Origin: Paludibacteraceae bacterium
GTDB lineage: Bacteria > Bacteroidota > Bacteroidia > Bacteroidales > Paludibacteraceae
Reading direction: 5' to 3'
Assembly (NCBI GenBank): GCA_017553575.1
Contig: JAFZKQ010000101.1
Coordinates: forward strand, 1 to 35,430
DNA: 35,430 bases
The position numbers and the translations under genes are program-made. Shown piece by piece: positions 16,990-25,897 of this stretch (its first letter is position 1; every line of letters begins with the position of its first letter). Below the pieces are notes generated by a model. The model had not been told where the DNA came from. It saw only the letters and a program-made list of their open reading frames with translations, and made no database searches.

Positions 16990-18249
16990 ATGGAAAAGAA
17001 GAGAAACCCTTGGAGTTGGGTGCCAACACTCTATTTCGCAGAAGGTATCCCCTACGTTGTTGCAGCAACAGCGTTTGCCGTAACCATGTACCACAAACTC
17101 GGCATCTCCAACGCAGAGACAGCCTTTTTCACCAGCTGGATATACTTTCCATGGGTCATAAAACCCTTCTGGAGTCCTTTCGTGGACGTGATGAAGACCA
17201 AACGGTGGTGGATCCTCTTCACCCAACTACTGATAGGCATAGGGTTGGCAGCAGTCGCCTTTGTCATTCCGACCTCCTTCTTCCTGCAATCCTCCATCGC
17301 CATTCTATGGCTCGTTGCCTTCTGCTCCGCCACACACGACATATCGGCCGACGGCTTTTACATGCTGGCACTGGACGAAGGGGAGCAGTCCCTGTTCGTC
17401 GGCATCCGAAGTACCTTCTACCGCATCTCCATGGTGGTAGGACAAGGCTTCCTGATCTATTTGGCTGGCTTTTTGGAAGAAGAGACCCAAGACATTCCCT
17501 TTGCGTGGAGCATCACGCTTCTTGTGACAGCCGCTCTATTCTTCATTTTCTTCCTCTACCATACCGTCATCCTGCCCAAACCAGAGGGAGACAAAGCCGT
17601 CACAACAAGCAACGCCTCCAACTTCTTCGCCTCTTTCAAGTCCTTTTTCAAGAAGAAAGAGATACTCCTCGGCATCGCATTCATCCTGCTCTACCGTTTA
17701 GGAGAAGCACAACTCTGCAAGATTACAGTTCCCTTCCTCCAAGACCCCTTCGACAAGGGTGGATTGGGGCTCAGCACAAAAGATTTCGGACTAATCTATG
17801 GTACCATCGGAGTTTTGGCACTCACAATTGGAGGAATCCTCGGAGGCATCTACATCTCCGAGAAAGGATTAAAGAAATCGATTTTCCCCATGATGCTTTG
17901 GATGAACCTTCCCAACTTGATCTATGTACTCATGTCCTGTTTCCAACCCACCGACATGTGGCTCATCACCGCAGGAGTTGCCATCGAACAGTTTGGCTAC
18001 GGGTTTGGATTCACCGCATTCATGCTATACTTGATATACGTCAGCCAAGGCGAATTCAAGACTTCCCACTACGCCATCTGCACGGGACTCATGGCCTTAG
18101 GAATGATGCTTCCAGGCATGGGAGCTGGCTGGATTCAAAAAATATTCGGCTACCAAAATTTCTTCATTTGGGCCTGCATCTGTACACTTCCTAGCTTTTT
18201 CTTGCTCCACTACTTGAAAATCGAAGATAAATTTGGAAAGAAAGAATAG
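16990..18249 (+). CDS. AmpG-like MFS transporter
   Basis: A 419-residue inner-membrane protein with about twelve hydrophobic segments. The opening NPWSWVPTLYFAEGIPYVV and the segments WVIKPFWSPFVD and SATHDISADGFYMLAL are characteristic of the AmpG branch of the major facilitator superfamily, whose studied members import GlcNAc-anhydroMurNAc muropeptides for peptidoglycan recycling. The substrate here is inferred from family only, since Bacteroidales carry several AmpG-like paralogues. It starts one base after the tamB stop, so it is translated from the same mRNA, an envelope-maintenance context. A CTTGCC/GGCAAG hairpin (about 18271-18290) lies just downstream without a T-run. Confidence 0.85.
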   Translation: MEKKRNPWSWVPTLYFAEGIPYVVAATAFAVTMYHKLGISNAETAFFTSWIYFPWVIKPFWSPFVDVMKTKRWWILFTQLLIGIGLAAVAFVIPTSFFLQSSIAILWLVAFCSATHDISADGFYMLALDEGEQSLFVGIRSTFYRISMVVGQGFLIYLAGFLEEETQDIPFAWSITLLVTAALFFIFFLYHTVILPKPEGDKAVTTSNASNFFASFKSFFKKKEILLGIAFILLYRLGEAQLCKITVPFLQDPFDKGGLGLSTKDFGLIYGTIGVLALTIGGILGGIYISEKGLKKSIFPMMLWMNLPNLIYVLMSCFQPTDMWLITAGVAIEQFGYGFGFTAFMLYLIYVSQGEFKTSHYAICTGLMALGMMLPGMGAGWIQKIFGYQNFFIWACICTLPSFFLLHYLKIEDKFGKKE

Positions 18250-18504
18250 AGAAGCAATCTTCTTAAACGCCTTGCCCTAAAAAGGCAAGAGAATAAAGGC
18301 TGTGCTGTTTCTTCTCGTCTCGGAAAGACAGCTGAAAGAATAGCCCCGACGCTCAATCAGAGGGATATGGCGGTTTAAACAGATTCTGAATAAAGGCAGC
18401 CCCAACGCTACAACGTGCAACAGAAGAGAGTCCCAAAGAGGATAGCCCCAAACAAAAAATAGATTTTTTAGAAACCATCTATAGGTTTTCTGACATTATT
18501 TTCT
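18250..18504. other. Intergenic region with degenerate AGCCCC direct repeats
   Basis: A 255-base stretch with no supported gene. It contains three related segments: ATAGCCCCGACGCT, GCAGCCCCAACGCT and ATAGCCCCAAAC, all on the plus strand at irregular spacing. I do not recognise the element; it may be a decayed gene or an unknown RNA. Confidence 0.4.
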
Positions 18505-18512
18505 TAACTTTG
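18505..18512 (+). promoter_or_regulatory. -7 promoter element of the small acidic protein gene
   Basis: TAACTTTG fully matches TAnnTTTG. The expected -33 TTTG is missing; a TTTTC lies slightly too close (18486-18490). The start of transcription would fall near 18519, exactly where the leader hairpins begin. Confidence 0.5.
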
Positions 18513-18518
18513 GAAGAG

Positions 18519-18555
18519 ACCTTATCAAAATAAGGTGCACCTGCCTCCATGCAGG
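18519..18555 (+). promoter_or_regulatory. Two tandem hairpins in the 5' leader
   Basis: ACCTTAT (18519-18525) pairs perfectly with ATAAGGT (18530-18536) across a CAAA loop, and CCTGC (18540-18544) pairs with GCAGG (18551-18555). The first hairpin begins at the predicted transcript 5' end, a placement that often protects mRNA from degradation. No T-run follows either stem, so they are not terminators. Confidence 0.55.
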
Positions 18556-18599
18556 GACTTACCAAAACACATTTTTTCAACGGAAAAACACTATTTACT

Positions 18600-18938
18600 A
18601 TGACAACAGAAGATTTATTGATGGAAATCCAAGATTGCGATGAATTGCTATACACGTCCCAAGAAGCCAACTTGATGTTGGAATATCGGGATGCAGTGAA
18701 AAAAATGGATGTCAACGAAGAGGACACGGCTCTACGAGACAAACTTGTGGCCGACTTCGACAAGTTAAGCAACCTCATCAAAGATTTTGAGGACCGCATC
18801 CATCTGACTGCCAACAACGTAACCGACCCTACGAAAAAAGAGATGGAAGCATTGAAAAAATTGTTCACCGAAATTGAAGATCTGGATTTCGAAACCTCCG
18901 AAAAATATGAGGAGTTGACAGGTATCGAACAGAAATAA
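18600..18938 (+). CDS. Small acidic helical protein of unknown function
   Basis: A 112-residue soluble protein beginning MTTEDLLMEIQDCDELLYTS. It is strongly acidic and almost wholly helical, with heptad-like spacing suggesting two or three amphipathic or coiled-coil helices; no signal peptide or membrane segment is present. I do not recognise the family. The frame is also open from an upstream ATG at 18549, but that codon lies inside the second leader hairpin and adds a basic stretch unlike the rest, so 18600 is preferred. It is a single-gene unit with its own leader. Confidence 0.75.
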   Translation: MTTEDLLMEIQDCDELLYTSQEANLMLEYRDAVKKMDVNEEDTALRDKLVADFDKLSNLIKDFEDRIHLTANNVTDPTKKEMEALKKLFTEIEDLDFETSEKYEELTGIEQK

Positions 18939-19040
18939 CAAAAACAAACAACTATTCCATTATCGGGAAACGCATACCACACTGATGATTATCCAATCTT
19001 ATTGGCTAGTCAAGGAGGTTTATGCGAAATAGGAACCAGC

Positions 19041-19068
19041 ATAGAGACGGGGGTAACTCCGTCTCTAT
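19041..19068. repeat. TAGAGACG palindromic repeat, copy 1
   Basis: ATAGAGACGG (19041-19050) pairs perfectly over ten bases with CCGTCTCTAT (19059-19068) around an eight-base loop. The stop codon TAG of the symporter gene (19067-19065) is part of the stem. No T-run follows on either strand. Related copies are at 30113-30148 and 33131-33160. Confidence 0.8.
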
Positions 19069-20480
19069 CGAAGTGTCCGTTTCTTCCTTAACGCCTTCTC
19101 CCTATGCAAGAGCGCAATGTCTAGCTCACTCTTGTGGCTTCTTTCCAATCCATTCGGACTCCAAAGGTGTTTTCGGGTCTCCTTCACAAGGATACCTGAA
19201 AGCAAGATTAACGAAATTAAGTTAGGAATGGTCATCAGTCCATTCATGATATCCGCAAAATTCCAAACCAGGTTCAACGTCAGGATGGAGCCAATGAAAG
19301 CTCCGACCACGAATAGGATCCGATAGACTATGATAACCCGCTTTCCACCCAAATACTCGATGGCTTTCTCCCCGTAGTAAGACCAACCCAAAATGGTCGA
19401 GAGGGCGAAGGTAAAGAGACCACCCACCAAGACAACCGGGCCCACAACCGGAATCAGGCCAAATACCGAACGCATCATGCCCACCCCTTCCGTGAATTCC
19501 AATTCAGGATGCGCAATGATGCTACTGACTAAAACGATTCCTGTCATCGCACAGATAACCACCGTATCCCAAAATGTACCCGTCATGGATACCAAGGCTT
19601 GCCGAACTGGATTCTTGGTTTTGGCCGCAGCCGCAACGATAGGTGCTGAACCCATACCTGATTCATTGGAAAACAATCCACGAGCAATACCGTAACGTAT
19701 GGTGTTGATCACCATTCCTCCCACAAAACCTGCCCCTGCTGATTGTGGATCGAAAGCGGAACGGACAATGGTCGAAATGGCCGAGATTAAATACTCATGG
19801 TTGCAACATAGGATGTAAATACAGCCCAAAATATAGAACGATGCCATGAAAGGAACAAACAGACTGCATACCCGAGAAATGCTCTTCACGCCTCCAATCA
19901 TAACCAATCCGACAAGGATAGCAATAGCAACGCCTGTATATGCCGTATCAATACCGAAATCTTTCTCCAAAAGGGAGGAGACAGAATTGGCCTGAACCAT
20001 GTTTCCTATTCCAAACGAAGCTAAAACGGTGAAGAGACAGAAAAGAACGGCCAACCATTTGAGGCCCAAACCTCTCTCCAATGCATACATAGGTCCACCA
20101 AGCATCTCTCCGTTGGAAGTCTTGACCCTAAACCTTACGGCAAGCAACCCTTCTCCATATTTGGTCGCCATACCTAAGACACCTGTGATCCAACACCAAA
20201 AGACCGCCCCTGGGCCTCCCAAGGCAATGGCAGTGCCCACACCGACAAGGTTTCCCGTTCCGATGGTGGCAGCCAAAGCTGTCGCAAGCGCACTGAAGGC
20301 ACTGACATCACCACCGCCCTGCTCCTTAGAGAAGGTCAACTTAATCGCCTTGAAAACATAGCGTTGAGGGAATCGTAACCGTATAGTCAAGAATATGTGC
20401 GTACCTACCAACAGGAGGATAAGAGGCCATCCCCACAACAACGCACTGGTCTCTGAAATTATCGTCTTAATCGTTTCCAA
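19065..20480 (-). CDS. Sodium:alanine/glycine symporter (AGCS family)
   Basis: A 471-residue inner-membrane secondary transporter with about ten to eleven hydrophobic segments. The family signature is clear: ATALAATIGTGNLVGVGTAIALGGPGAVFWCWITG near the N-terminus, plus GGVKSISR and NESGMGSAPIVAAAAKTKNPVRQALVSM in the middle. Members couple Na+ entry to uptake of alanine, glycine or other small amino acids; the exact substrate is not readable. The tail (SELDIALLHREKALRKKRTLR) is basic and cytoplasmic. It starts only 23 bases after the regulator gene, with no promoter or terminator in between, so both are probably co-transcribed. Confidence 0.93.
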   Translation of the reverse strand: METIKTIISETSALLWGWPLILLLVGTHIFLTIRLRFPQRYVFKAIKLTFSKEQGGGDVSAFSALATALAATIGTGNLVGVGTAIALGGPGAVFWCWITGVLGMATKYGEGLLAVRFRVKTSNGEMLGGPMYALERGLGLKWLAVLFCLFTVLASFGIGNMVQANSVSSLLEKDFGIDTAYTGVAIAILVGLVMIGGVKSISRVCSLFVPFMASFYILGCIYILCCNHEYLISAISTIVRSAFDPQSAGAGFVGGMVINTIRYGIARGLFSNESGMGSAPIVAAAAKTKNPVRQALVSMTGTFWDTVVICAMTGIVLVSSIIAHPELEFTEGVGMMRSVFGLIPVVGPVVLVGGLFTFALSTILGWSYYGEKAIEYLGGKRVIIVYRILFVVGAFIGSILTLNLVWNFADIMNGLMTIPNLISLILLSGILVKETRKHLWSPNGLERSHKSELDIALLHREKALRKKRTLR

Positions 20481-20503
20481 TTGTCGTTCTATAAATGTCT
20501 ATA

Positions 20504-23500
20504 TCAAACCTTAGAAGGAGGATAACCAAAATACTCCTTATATTTTCGACTAAAATAATATTGATCGTTAAATCCAACTTGGTAGGCCACCTCCTTAACA
20601 GAGAGGCCCTGTTTTCGCAACAAGGCATCGGCCTTATTCAATCGATATTCGCCCAAGATCTCTATCGGCGTCTTATCCGTAATTGATTTCAGTTTCCTAA
20701 TCAGCGTTGATTTACTGATAGACAACATCTTAGACATATCCTCCACGGAGAATTCCGAGTTGGTATAATTCTCCTCGATGATGGACAAAACCGACTTCAG
20801 AAGTGGGTCGATGGAAGTCTCCACGCTATCCCGTGCGCAATCGCCTGTCAAGAATCGTTGCTGCTGCTTACGCCTCCATAGGAGTATATTCTTGATTTTC
20901 AAAAGAAGTTCGCCTTCGCTAAACGGCTTGGAAATATAATCTATCGCACCGATGGATAGTCCTCCGATCCTCTCCTCGTCACTATTCTTGGCAGACAAGA
21001 TGAGCGTCGGTATATGAACCGTCGACTTCTGTTCGTGGATCCGTTTCAACATCTCCAATCCATCCATCTTCGGCATATCCACGTCCGAAAGGATAATGTC
21101 CGGAATATGCAACGAGGCCAATTCGAGTCCCTCCTCTCCATTTTCCGCTTCCAGGACATTCATATAAGGGGAAAGAAGGTTGCGAATACTCAAACGCAAC
21201 ATCGGGTCGTCGTCCACAATCAGCAAATCGTTGCCGGAGAGCAAATCGGCATACTCCGACACATCCAACTTCACAGGCGTTGCATCAGGCTGCTCTTCCT
21301 CTTTTGGAGGATTCTCCGAAAGGCTTCGTTCCGAGAGCGGCAACAAGACAGAGATGCAAGTACCCTCCCCGACCTTACTATCAATATGTATATCACCTCC
21401 GTTGATTGCCACGAACTCCGTACAAATACGGAATCCGAGACCTGTACCCAACTCATTATCCGTGCCTCGTGTAGAGACGCCACCACCACTCAACAAGGCG
21501 GCAATCTGCTGTTCGCTCATTCCGACACCCGAATCCCGAACTTCCAATTTAGCTCGGTTCCCTTCCGGAAGGAGGTTTATCGTGATGGTTCCCCGCTTAG
21601 GCGTAAACTTCACGGCATTGTTCATCAAGTTTCGGATCACCGTGCCGATCATCCGTGGATCAACATAGGCATAGTTCGTAAGTTGCGCATTGACGGAGAC
21701 CGTGATGAGCTTATTTTCACACAGACCACGAAGCAAACCTATCACATCGTCCACCAAACTCTTCAAATCCACATCGGAAGGCTGGCACACCGCCTCACTC
21801 TGACGAGAGGAGGTCCAATCCAACAACTGTACCAACTCCTTCTGCAGATTGACGGCCGACTGGCTGACCGTCGTCAAAATGGAGCGGGACTCCTGCGACA
21901 AGCCTCGGCTCGCCTTCTCTTTCAACATCTGCAAGCCACAAACGATGGAGAACATCGGATTTTTCAGGTCGTGCGCAACAATCGAAACGAGCCTGTCCTT
22001 ATCCTTCATTGCCTTCAACAAATCTGCCGTACGAATATCGACCATGGATTGGAGATATTGCTGGCGACGTTCCAACACCTTGAAACGGGCATAAACCAAC
22101 GCCAAGAATATCAGCAAGACTGCCAAGACCGCCAAAGACCAGAACCACACAGACATCCACCATGGAGGCAAAACCTTCACTGACAACGAAATAATCTGCT
22201 TATCCGACTCATAGCCTGCATGGAAGGCAGCCACCTCCAACGTATAATTGCCAGCCGGGATATAACCAAACTGCACCTCGTGCTTATCCAAAAGATGCCA
22301 ACGGTCGTCCAAGCCGACTATCCTATATTGGCAAACCAAATCATTCACACCCGAGAAGTTCAGCAAGTCAAAGGAGATGCGCGCCTGCGTCTCCCCATGG
22401 TTCAACGTCACCTGATCCGTCTCTATATGCGTATGTTGGTCGTCGTCCACCCAAAGATTATCCCACGCCAAGCGATCGACAGGGAAATTCTTCCTCATCT
22501 TAGAAGGATTGAAGAAAATAAATCCATCCGAGCATCCAAAGAACATGCATCCATCCGAATTTTGGAAGATTGCCCTCGACAAGAAATAGTATTTACCATA
22601 GCGACCCGCCTCCAAAGGTACAGAACGCCACGTCTTGTTTTTCACGTCCGCACAGATTATACCCAAAGAGCCTGTCAGCCACAAAGTTCCATCCGAAGAG
22701 AAGAAAGGCGCACTATAACGGCCCTTCGGCAAATAATCGACCATCTCTATGGATTTTCCATCCGGAGTACAATAGAAAACAGCCTTGTTGGAAACCACAT
22801 AGTAGCCTCCCTCGCTATCGCACGCACCATCATAGAAATAGTTCGGATCTGGTTCAGTCTTCGGCTCCACAAGGAACAACGAGTCAAACTTGCCATGGTC
22901 ATAGCGCCAGATATGATGTCCTGCGACCAACCATTTCACGCCATCCTTCGTCTCGTCCATACCATCAATCCAGGCATCGCGAGAATCCTTCGTAAACCAG
23001 AAATCAAGATGTTCCCACTTCCCTTGCCCTTTGGAACGATAGACACCATCGCCCAAAGCAGTGACCCAAACCTCACCGTCACGCATCACACGCACGGATT
23101 TGGAATTGATGGAAGGTTGCCTAATACCGTCGTAAGGAACAGCAACAATACGCTCCGTCTGTGGATTCAAGGAGGCTAAACTACCCGACCACGAAGAAAA
23201 GAGGATATTTCCATCCTGCTTTCGGCTGAACGAGAGAATCGAGTTGCTCGGTATACCATCGCTACGTAGCCAATGCCGCTTCACAACCAAATTCTCCGAA
23301 AGTTTGAACAATCCATGACCATCCGAACCGACATATAGGCTTCCGTCCGGCTCCTCGATAAAGCAAGAGACATTCACGTTAGGGAATCCCAAGAGGGAGG
23401 AGTGCAAAATTCCTTCGCCTCCATTGTCGCGGTAACGCCACAAACCCGAATGCTGCGTACCGATCCAGATATTGCCCGCCTTGTCTTCGAAAATAGCATG

Positions 23501-24409
23501 AACTTGCTGCAAGCCGTCCTGCTCGTTCGGAGGAAGTACCTTTTCGAAATGGAGCCAACGGTCCATCCGCCAAAGTCCATGGCCCAACGTACCAATCCAA
23601 ACGGCGCCCTGCCTGTCTTTCAGCATCTTCGTGATACTTCTGAACTCCACGTTGATTCGGGTAGGCTCAGAAATGGAGCCATCCTTACCCAACTCAATAT
23701 GCCACAAATCGCCCTCCTTGGAAGCCACCAACAGACGATCGTCATCCATCTCCAGAATGGACGAGATAGAGACACGTTCAGAAGTAAAGGCTATATTTTT
23801 CAGGTGATTACCCTCCTTATCCAAGATATGGAGGCCATCAAAGGAACCGATCCAATAGCGCTCCCACCTATCCAAAAAGACAGCCTCAACGAAATAGTGG
23901 GAGGAAGAATCACGCAAAGGCGTATTCTCCATCAATTTTCCGGTCTGGTCGTAACAGTAAAAGCCTCCGGTGGTCAACATATAGATGAGGGAATCACGCA
24001 GTTGATGAAAGCCCACAATCATTTTCACAGCTCCACCCGCCGACAAATCCGGGAATCGTCTATCCACAAAGGAATCAGCAGGTTCATCATAAGATTGCAA
24101 CATTCCATACGGACCCGAGACGTGTAGATCGCCCTTCGGGAAGAGATGCACCGCCGTAATGTCGCTACGCAAAAGGTTTACACCTGAACCAGGAAGATAA
24201 ATTTTGAAGTTGGATCCATCGAAGCGGTTCAAGCCATAGGCTGTACCGACCCAGAGGAATCCTTCGTTATCCTGACCGATGGAAGTGACAAAATTACAGC
24301 TCAAGCCGTTCAGCGTCGAATAATGATCAAACGACACATAATGCTTGGCCTCCACTGCCCAAGAGCAACAGAAGCTAACCATAGCAAGAACCCATCTCAA
24401 CCATCTCAT
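20504..24409 (-). CDS. Hybrid two-component system regulator (one-protein sensor kinase-AraC)
   Basis: A 1301-residue inner-membrane regulator of the Bacteroidota HTCS type. In order: signal peptide (1-21); periplasmic sensor with two seven-bladed propeller-like halves made of reg_prop repeats such as GFLWVGTAYGLNRFDG and GAVWIGTLGHGLWRMD; a Y_Y_Y domain (about 665-740); one membrane helix (about 748-772); HisKA with the phospho-acceptor His813 in VAHDLKNPMFS; HATPase (NLMNNAVKFTP, DSGVGMS, GTGLGFRICTEF); receiver with phospho-acceptor Asp1109 in LSDVDMPKMDG; and a C-terminal AraC-type HTH (about 1216-1299). All catalytic residues are present. HTCS usually control polysaccharide utilisation loci, but no susC/susD or glycosidase genes adjoin it here; the partner is an amino-acid symporter. 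Confidence 0.96.
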   Translation of the reverse strand: MRWLRWVLAMVSFCCSWAVEAKHYVSFDHYSTLNGLSCNFVTSIGQDNEGFLWVGTAYGLNRFDGSNFKIYLPGSGVNLLRSDITAVHLFPKGDLHVSGPYGMLQSYDEPADSFVDRRFPDLSAGGAVKMIVGFHQLRDSLIYMLTTGGFYCYDQTGKLMENTPLRDSSSHYFVEAVFLDRWERYWIGSFDGLHILDKEGNHLKNIAFTSERVSISSILEMDDDRLLVASKEGDLWHIELGKDGSISEPTRINVEFRSITKMLKDRQGAVWIGTLGHGLWRMDRWLHFEKVLPPNEQDGLQQVHAIFEDKAGNIWIGTQHSGLWRYRDNGGEGILHSSLLGFPNVNVSCFIEEPDGSLYVGSDGHGLFKLSENLVVKRHWLRSDGIPSNSILSFSRKQDGNILFSSWSGSLASLNPQTERIVAVPYDGIRQPSINSKSVRVMRDGEVWVTALGDGVYRSKGQGKWEHLDFWFTKDSRDAWIDGMDETKDGVKWLVAGHHIWRYDHGKFDSLFLVEPKTEPDPNYFYDGACDSEGGYYVVSNKAVFYCTPDGKSIEMVDYLPKGRYSAPFFSSDGTLWLTGSLGIICADVKNKTWRSVPLEAGRYGKYYFLSRAIFQNSDGCMFFGCSDGFIFFNPSKMRKNFPVDRLAWDNLWVDDDQHTHIETDQVTLNHGETQARISFDLLNFSGVNDLVCQYRIVGLDDRWHLLDKHEVQFGYIPAGNYTLEVAAFHAGYESDKQIISLSVKVLPPWWMSVWFWSLAVLAVLLIFLALVYARFKVLERRQQYLQSMVDIRTADLLKAMKDKDRLVSIVAHDLKNPMFSIVCGLQMLKEKASRGLSQESRSILTTVSQSAVNLQKELVQLLDWTSSRQSEAVCQPSDVDLKSLVDDVIGLLRGLCENKLITVSVNAQLTNYAYVDPRMIGTVIRNLMNNAVKFTPKRGTITINLLPEGNRAKLEVRDSGVGMSEQQIAALLSGGGVSTRGTDNELGTGLGFRICTEFVAINGGDIHIDSKVGEGTCISVLLPLSERSLSENPPKEEEQPDATPVKLDVSEYADLLSGNDLLIVDDDPMLRLSIRNLLSPYMNVLEAENGEEGLELASLHIPDIILSDVDMPKMDGLEMLKRIHEQKSTVHIPTLILSAKNSDEERIGGLSIGAIDYISKPFSEGELLLKIKNILLWRRKQQQRFLTGDCARDSVETSIDPLLKSVLSIIEENYTNSEFSVEDMSKMLSISKSTLIRKLKSITDKTPIEILGEYRLNKADALLRKQGLSVKEVAYQVGFNDQYYFSRKYKEYFGYPPSKV

Positions 24410-24439
24410 AAAATCATTACTATTTATTTAGACTAAAAG

Positions 24440-24472
24440 CAAAAGTAAGAAATAAATTGATACCCGCACAAT
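24440..24472 (-). promoter_or_regulatory. Promoter of the hybrid regulator-symporter operon
   Basis: On the minus strand TTGTG (24471-24467) approximates the -33 box and TACTTTTG (24447-24440) fully matches the -7 box at about the right spacing. Transcription would start near 24433, leaving a leader of about 24 bases. Confidence 0.55.
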
Positions 24473-24479
24473 TCTATTT

Positions 24480-24841
24480 TAAGAATTAAGAGTTTCAGAA
24501 GTAAACGAAAAAAGAGGACTCATTCGAAAAAAGCCGAGGCTGTTGAAAAAAGCGTCTACACGCGTAAACCCATAAATCCTTGCGACAAAACCGACTAACA
24601 AATGAGTCAATGAGACAAATATACATCTTTTTGAATTTTTCATTAAACTTTAAATCCCTCTCTTTTTCGATATTTGTAACATGAATCATACCAAAAAAGG
24701 TATCCGAAAAAACATCCCGAAAAGATGTGCTTCGGACAAAAGACATAAATGAAAAACGATCACGGACAGGAGAAAATAAAAATTTCACCCTGAAAGAGTT
24801 TAGCAACCTGATGTTTTTAATCATATTACTAAACTTGAAAT
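24480..24841. other. Intergenic stretch without a recognisable gene
   Basis: A 362-base AT-rich stretch. The plus strand has a near-match to a -7 box (GATATTTG, 24669-24676), an ATG at 24681 opening a 23-codon lysine-rich frame (MNHTKKGIRKNIPKRCASD...), and a second overlapping frame ending in NFTLKEFSNLMFLIILLNLK. Neither has a partner signal strong enough to be called a gene. Confidence 0.4.
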
Positions 24842-24882
24842 AAAAAAGCGAGGCCGTCGAGAGACGTTCTCGCTTTCTTTTT
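24842..24882. terminator. Bidirectional terminator downstream of the small 62-residue gene
   Basis: AAAGCGAG (24845-24852) pairs perfectly with CTCGCTTT (24869-24876) around a 16-base loop. Read on the minus strand the stem is followed by TTTATTTC; on the plus strand by CTTTTTCC. It lies about 43 bases past the stop of the small minus-strand gene. Confidence 0.75.
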
Positions 24883-24924
24883 CCTTAAACTTGGCGTAAC
24901 GGTTGACGCCTCAAAAAGAGCCGA

Positions 24925-25113
24925 TCAATTGATGACCATAGAAAAAACAGGGAGGTCTGCCGATTTAGGCTGACATGCCTTGTAGGCCCTTGCAAATTGG
25001 CGAAGGAAATTCAAAGTTTTTTGGGAAGGCTCGACTTCCGGTTGTTTCTCGCTCTTCGAATTATTGCAGGACAATTCGACATCCTCTAAAATTTGAGTAA
25101 AGGTTCTATCCAT
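24925..25113 (-). CDS. Small conserved-looking protein, unknown function
   Basis: A 62-residue soluble protein, MDRTFTQILEDVELSC... to ...LPVFSMVIN. The segment TLNFLRQFARAYKA followed by a short hydrophobic C-terminus resembles, from memory, a group of very short Bacteroidales proteins with LRQFAR-Y and a terminal hydrophobic-N motif; no function is known to me. Reality is supported by the dedicated terminator 43 bases downstream and by isolation from larger genes on that strand. The opposite strand also has an open frame here, but it needs a TTG start and runs on into low-complexity sequence. Confidence 0.6.
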   Translation of the reverse strand: MDRTFTQILEDVELSCNNSKSEKQPEVEPSQKTLNFLRQFARAYKACQPKSADLPVFSMVIN

Positions 25114-25783
25114 CCAATCACGTTTAAATTAATACTATATGTTGACTACGTGTGGCCCCTCTTGATAAATTCGGACGGGAGAACCAAAACTTTTTTCACA
25201 AGATATAGCAGCGTTCTTTCTTATCTAATCACATCAACCTCACTTTATCGCCAAATATTCACTCCAAAAGCAGTTCAAATCATCACAAAATCAATCCAGA
25301 AGAAACCATCTACAACTATTCAACGAGGTATTTTGTGAAATATTGCACAACTAAAGAATATTTTTTTCAAATTCTTCAAAAATCAAACCGAGATTGAACA
25401 GAATGACGGATTAGGAAGCTCTAAAAAATTAAATTGTAAGACCAAGAGGCCACCCAACGAGGTACCACCGCAAAAAATTTTCCACAATCGGTTTCAAGAT
25501 TCTTTTGGTCTCATTTCGGCATCTTCGCAGAGCCCGATCCGAAAGTTTTCTCCTCCGAAATCTAAGCAACTGAACCCGTGACCAACTGACACACAGCAAG
25601 ATGGACGAACCTAGTCCAGAACTCACCCAAGGCATACCGTTCCTTTGTCAGAATCATTTATAGGAACAGTATATTTATCGAAGAGCACAAAAAAGGTATG
25701 CCAACAAACATCGAGGAGATAAATATCCGTTTTTAGGGACATTATTTTTAAGAGAAAAAGCGGAAAAACCATTAAAAGTTTTA
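25114..25783. other. Long non-coding region
   Basis: A 670-base stretch with only short, composition-poor open frames on both strands, none of which I can support as a gene. The minus-strand frame at 25429-25635 (68 codons) has no promoter or homology I recognise. A structured inverted repeat lies at 25631-25702. Confidence 0.5.
25631..25702. repeat. Nested inverted repeat in a non-coding region
   Basis: GGCATACC (25631-25638) pairs with GGTATGCC (25695-25702), and the directly adjoining GTTCCT (25639-25644) pairs with AGGAAC (25662-25667). The result is a 14-pair stem with a 27-base bulge on one side. This could be a structured RNA or a remnant of a mobile element end. Confidence 0.45.
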
Positions 25784-25791
25784 TATTTTTG
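25784..25791 (+). promoter_or_regulatory. -7 promoter element of the lipoprotein gene
   Basis: TATTTTTG matches TAnnTTTG; no -33 box is visible. The transcript would start near 25798 with a leader of about 100 bases before the lipoprotein ATG. Confidence 0.4.
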
Positions 25792-25897
25792 CGATAGGAA
25801 AAGTAGGAGAAGAACACGACTCCCTCTAAACCATGGACGACCCAGATTTTCATCTGCTAAGTTCAAACTATTTAGTAACACTATAAAGAAATATCGA

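Noticed and set aside
18250-18300. CTTGCC/GGCAAG hairpin as a terminator for the AmpG-like gene
   Set aside because: The six-pair stem is not followed by a T-run on the plus strand, so it is mentioned only in the gene entry.
19013-19225. AAGGAGG followed by an ATG and a 67-codon plus-strand frame
   Set aside because: The perfect Shine-Dalgarno match is tempting, but the frame is antisense to the symporter gene, passes through the palindromic repeat and has random-looking composition.
25093-25338. 81-codon plus-strand frame overlapping the small 62-residue gene
   Set aside because: It needs a TTG start, is antisense at its start, and has AT-driven composition.
25429-25635. 68-codon minus-strand frame in the long non-coding region
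   Set aside because: Rich in Arg and Trp with no family resemblance, promoter or terminator; treated as chance.
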